Of a stretch of DNA of 64,000 bases, positions 60,874 to 64,000 are shown one piece after another. This DNA is from Gavia stellata (taxonomy: Eukaryota; Chordata; Aves; Gaviiformes; Gaviidae). The notes under the pieces were generated by a model. The model saw nothing but the letters and a program-made list of their open reading frames with translations. It did not search any database and had not been told where the DNA came from. The translations under genes were made by a program, and so were the position numbers. The DNA is taken from positions 111,306,334-111,370,333 of the forward strand of contig NC_082595.1 in NCBI RefSeq assembly GCF_030936135.1, read 5' to 3'. Positions within the stretch are counted from its first letter, which is position 1. The number at the start of each line of letters is the position of its first letter.

Positions 60874-63800
60874 ATGTGCAGGTATTTGTTACATTTTCAT
60901 GCTATATAGCCCAGCCACGCCTAAGGAAAGCAGATACAGAACATGTCCAAGAGATCTGGACCAGTCTTATACGTGAACTTACTTTATATATCTCATTATA
61001 TTCCATCATTAGAATAGATCTATTATTTTAAAGTACAGTCTTTACTTAATAATACTGATTTCAGGTCTAGAAACAAATTGTTTTAATGCAGAGAGTAAAC
61101 ATCTTTCTACATTTGCATATTTACAGACTGTACTCTGAATTGCTTTATGTTGCACCATTAAGCAAACCTCTCAAAATGCTCACGGCGGGAGCTGGTTGCC
61201 CACGTTATGCCCTGTGGCATTATAGATCACAATTTCCTGAAAAGCCGAAGCTTTCAGAAGAAAATCTGTTGTCAGCAGTATAACTGTCAGAGCTGCTTAG
61301 TCCTGAGACCAATGATTTTCACATGTAAGTACCCTTCCAGGACTGAAGTTTTAAAAATTTGTTGAAAATAATGGTACTCTGGAATCACTAGGAATAAATG
61401 TACAGAAGTGCAGTATGTCCGAAATTGATTGTACCTTGTGTTTCTGTGCTGACAGGACAAGTCATTCAATAGTCAAGGAAAGCTACAGAGAGCACGACAA
61501 AAGCCATGATGCTGAAATTCACTCGGCTGCACAGTATTTGGACTTACAAACATCGAGGTTCAGCATTCAATGAGATTTTGGCAGAGATCTACACTTAACA
61601 CTCCACTAAAGATCTTCTCTTCACAAGCTGGTCTACAGCTATTTTGACATGACTGTCCAACATCTCAAAGCAACTCTGAAACCCAGTGAAAGAGTCATAA
61701 TCATTAACGAATGCATTGCTATTCAGAACTTTCAAATGCAAATTATAGGCAATTTCCTTTAATTTATTAAAAGTTAAATCTTTTTTTAGGTGACTGATTT
61801 CCTAACACATGTACTGCAACATTCAATTCTGACAGTTAAGAGCGACTGGTGCTTCCAAACCAGAGAAATCAGATGTCCTAACTTAGTTTTTGTTGCCATT
61901 TTAATAGCAATTAAAAGAGTCAGTGGAAAAAGAGAGCTTCCTTAATAATCAGAATTAAAGGCTGTTCTAGATATAAAGCATGCTTATTAAAAAGAGAATG
62001 GAATGAAACTGAGAACTCAAAAATAGCAAGATCTGCCCTCATTTGGCAAGTCACCCTCAGCAAAATACAGAATAAAAAGAAAAAAAAAAAGAAAAAGATG
62101 ACCTTGAGGAGTCATACTTGGGTACAAGTACAAATCAACCTGTCTGAAGATAATGGTTGAGAAATCAACATTTCCCTTTGTCTCTAGCTCAGTCAATCCA
62201 ATTAAAAAAACAGCCAGAAATGAGTCATGTGAACAAAATGATTGCTTTCACTCAATATGTTAATTGACTGGAAACTGCATACATGCCAAGGTGAGATAAG
62301 AGAATACATTGCATCCTACGTAGGGTTTATCAAAGTCCTGGATGTGCGAGGAGGAGACAGGGCTGATATTACTAATGCTGAAAAGGAGAATTCTGAGAAA
62401 TTAACTTGAGTACATTATTTTCCTTGAATATATTCCCTTTCCTAAGCATCTAAACCAGGAAAAATTAACTGAATCACTGCTAGGAAACAGTGCAACACTG
62501 TGATTAATGTTGTTGTTCTGAGCTTACATTACTTTTGTCTTTGAAAGAAGCCTAACTTATAATTCAGATTTGCTCAGTCTCTTCTGAGTAAACAGAAATA
62601 TGGAAAATATGTTTTTATCTCAACCTCTTTTTTTTTTTAGGACAGAATAATTACATTCAACAAGAAGCAATTCCTTAGGGCAGATTTAAGCAAATCCATT
62701 ACCTCTTCTAAGAGGAATTCTAAACAATAACTAATGAAAAAGAGAGGGGAGGAGAAATCTAGATTTATAGACATCTCTAAATATATTCTCTTTATGCCTG
62801 TGCCACACACAAACGGTGCTAAGACATTTCTTAACAAAGCCTCTTTTCTGTATCCAGCTTAGTGCACTCCCCCGCATGTTTCTGAAGACCCACTGTAACA
62901 CAGATGGTAAAACAGCTGAGACGTTTTGTATTAAAAAAGATAGTGGCAACACCCCTGATTAGTGGAGAATACAGCAAAAACTAGAAAATGCCGTATATTG
63001 CAGCCAATAAAAATGGGGAAACTCCATCCCAACTTAATCAGCACCCCAAAAAGGCGGACTCTACATCTCAACGATTACTTCTTGCCACTGTTTTCAGCAA
63101 GATGTTTGCAAGCCCCATCTTTTCTTCTCTTTGGTCCGAGTGTGCAATTGTTCTAAAGCACTTGTGCATGAAAATAAAGCCTGTGTCAACAGGGGTTACA
63201 CTTCATCCATGATGCAGCCATGGGAAAAGACAGTCTGTGACAAGAGCATTTCTTAAGTGCATGCGACTCAACTTTACCATCACAAAACTTAAAATCTCTA
63301 CAGTAGATTCAAATGTCTATCAAGAATCTGGAGGGGGGGAAAGTACTATAAAAACAGAATACAAATACAATTTATAAAGTAAAGCTTTTTTCTTCGTTTT
63401 TCTTCTCTTTTTGGGAGGACGGGGGAGAAATGAAGAGACGTAGCTGCAAAACCTGAGCTGGAACTTACAGCAGCTTGTCTCTGTCTCTTTTGCTTCTGCC
63501 CAATTTTATTTCAAAGTAGGCACTATGAGATATAATATTCAGCAGAGTGAAGTAACAGCAAGGCAGATGACTAAACACTCCCATTCTCTTGGCTCTCAGC
63601 CTACCATTACTTTACCACCATAGTCGCTTTGCAGTTGGCACCTGTTCATAAGAAAGCTTCCCTGTGTTGAAACAGTTCTGCAAGACGGCTACGCGCTGCC
63701 TCTGCTTTCGGTAACGTTCCTGCGGTGTTTGTTCAGGGCGCCAGGCATAAAGGAAAGGAAGGACAAAGCCACGCCAGGCGGGAATGAAACACACTTGAAA

Positions 63801-64000
63801 ATATTACTCCTACCCCTGTTACGTGGGCAACCTTTAAAAAGGATGCAAAACAAACAAAGCGATTTGTAGTTGTTAGTGATCCAAACCAGTCTGAAATGAA
63901 GAGACTTTTATCGCAACAGGGTTAATTTTGAGGCATCTAAAATGATCTTGAAAACTTAAGAGTAAAAAAATTTAGCTGTGATTAGATCAAAAAGTACATT

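Larger units (their letters stand above)
48007..64000 (-). other. FZD3: FZD3 upstream intron (partial, at least 16 kb)
   Basis: From the acceptor at 48007-48008 to the window end I find no FZD3 exon. The missing part of the receptor would include a large exon for TM1-TM6, which would be obvious as a long minus-strand frame, and none is present. The intron is AT-rich, with one MIR-like SINE, two plus-strand CR1 3' ends and small direct repeats. Short open frames, including a minus-strand one at 63612-63794, do not resemble Frizzled sequence. Confidence 0.85.

Noticed and set aside
63612..63794. Minus-strand 60-codon frame considered as an upstream FZD3 exon
   Set aside because: The translation does not match any part of Frizzled-3, and I see no convincing flanking splice pair in phase with the exon at 48006.

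Overview
The window looks like bird (sauropsid) nuclear DNA. It carries several 3' ends of CR1 LINEs of avian type, including the octamer tail ATTCTGTG and the related ATTCT tail, together with sparse ancient MIR-like SINE remnants, compact CpG-island promoters and vertebrate split genes. There are no operons, prokaryotic genes or viral genes. Nearly all the DNA is intron, untranslated region or intergenic sequence.

The only protein-coding gene I can identify with confidence is FZD3 (Frizzled-3), on the minus strand. Its last three coding exons are present: 47858-48006 (end of the seventh transmembrane helix and the Dishevelled-binding KTCFEW motif), 45706-45939 and 44798-45011 (cytoplasmic tail and stop). 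Their phases fit exactly. The earlier exons (extracellular Wnt-binding domain and TM1-TM6) are not in the window, so 48007-64000 is one long intron. The 3' untranslated region probably runs left to the only canonical poly(A) signal I found on that strand, at 40068-40073, giving about 4.7 kb with a CR1 inside it.

Left of FZD3, 31.6-40 kb is GC-rich intergenic DNA with a degenerate 20-bp minisatellite and a duplicated homeodomain-type motif. From 25764 to about 31570 lies the most striking feature: a 5.8-kb minisatellite of two alternating modules (24 and 30 bp) with nested higher-order organisation. Both modules lack stop codons in all six frames, so very long open frames occur on both strands; I regard these as artefacts of the repeat, not genes.

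Directly left of the array is a small CpG island (25290-25560) with ZNF143-type and CTCF-type motifs and a strong minus-strand splice donor after 25335. This looks like a non-coding first exon of a gene transcribed leftwards. By human gene order (FZD3 followed by EXTL3 in the same orientation) EXTL3 is the best candidate, but no EXTL3 coding sequence is visible. An (AAAAT)n-type microsatellite sits about 50 bp into the putative intron. The stretch 1.3-25 kb is then intronic or intergenic, with recent and ancient CR1 copies and MIR-like fragments. A second CpG island (1-1330) has NRF1, ETS, E2F and E-box motifs; its gene and direction are unresolved.
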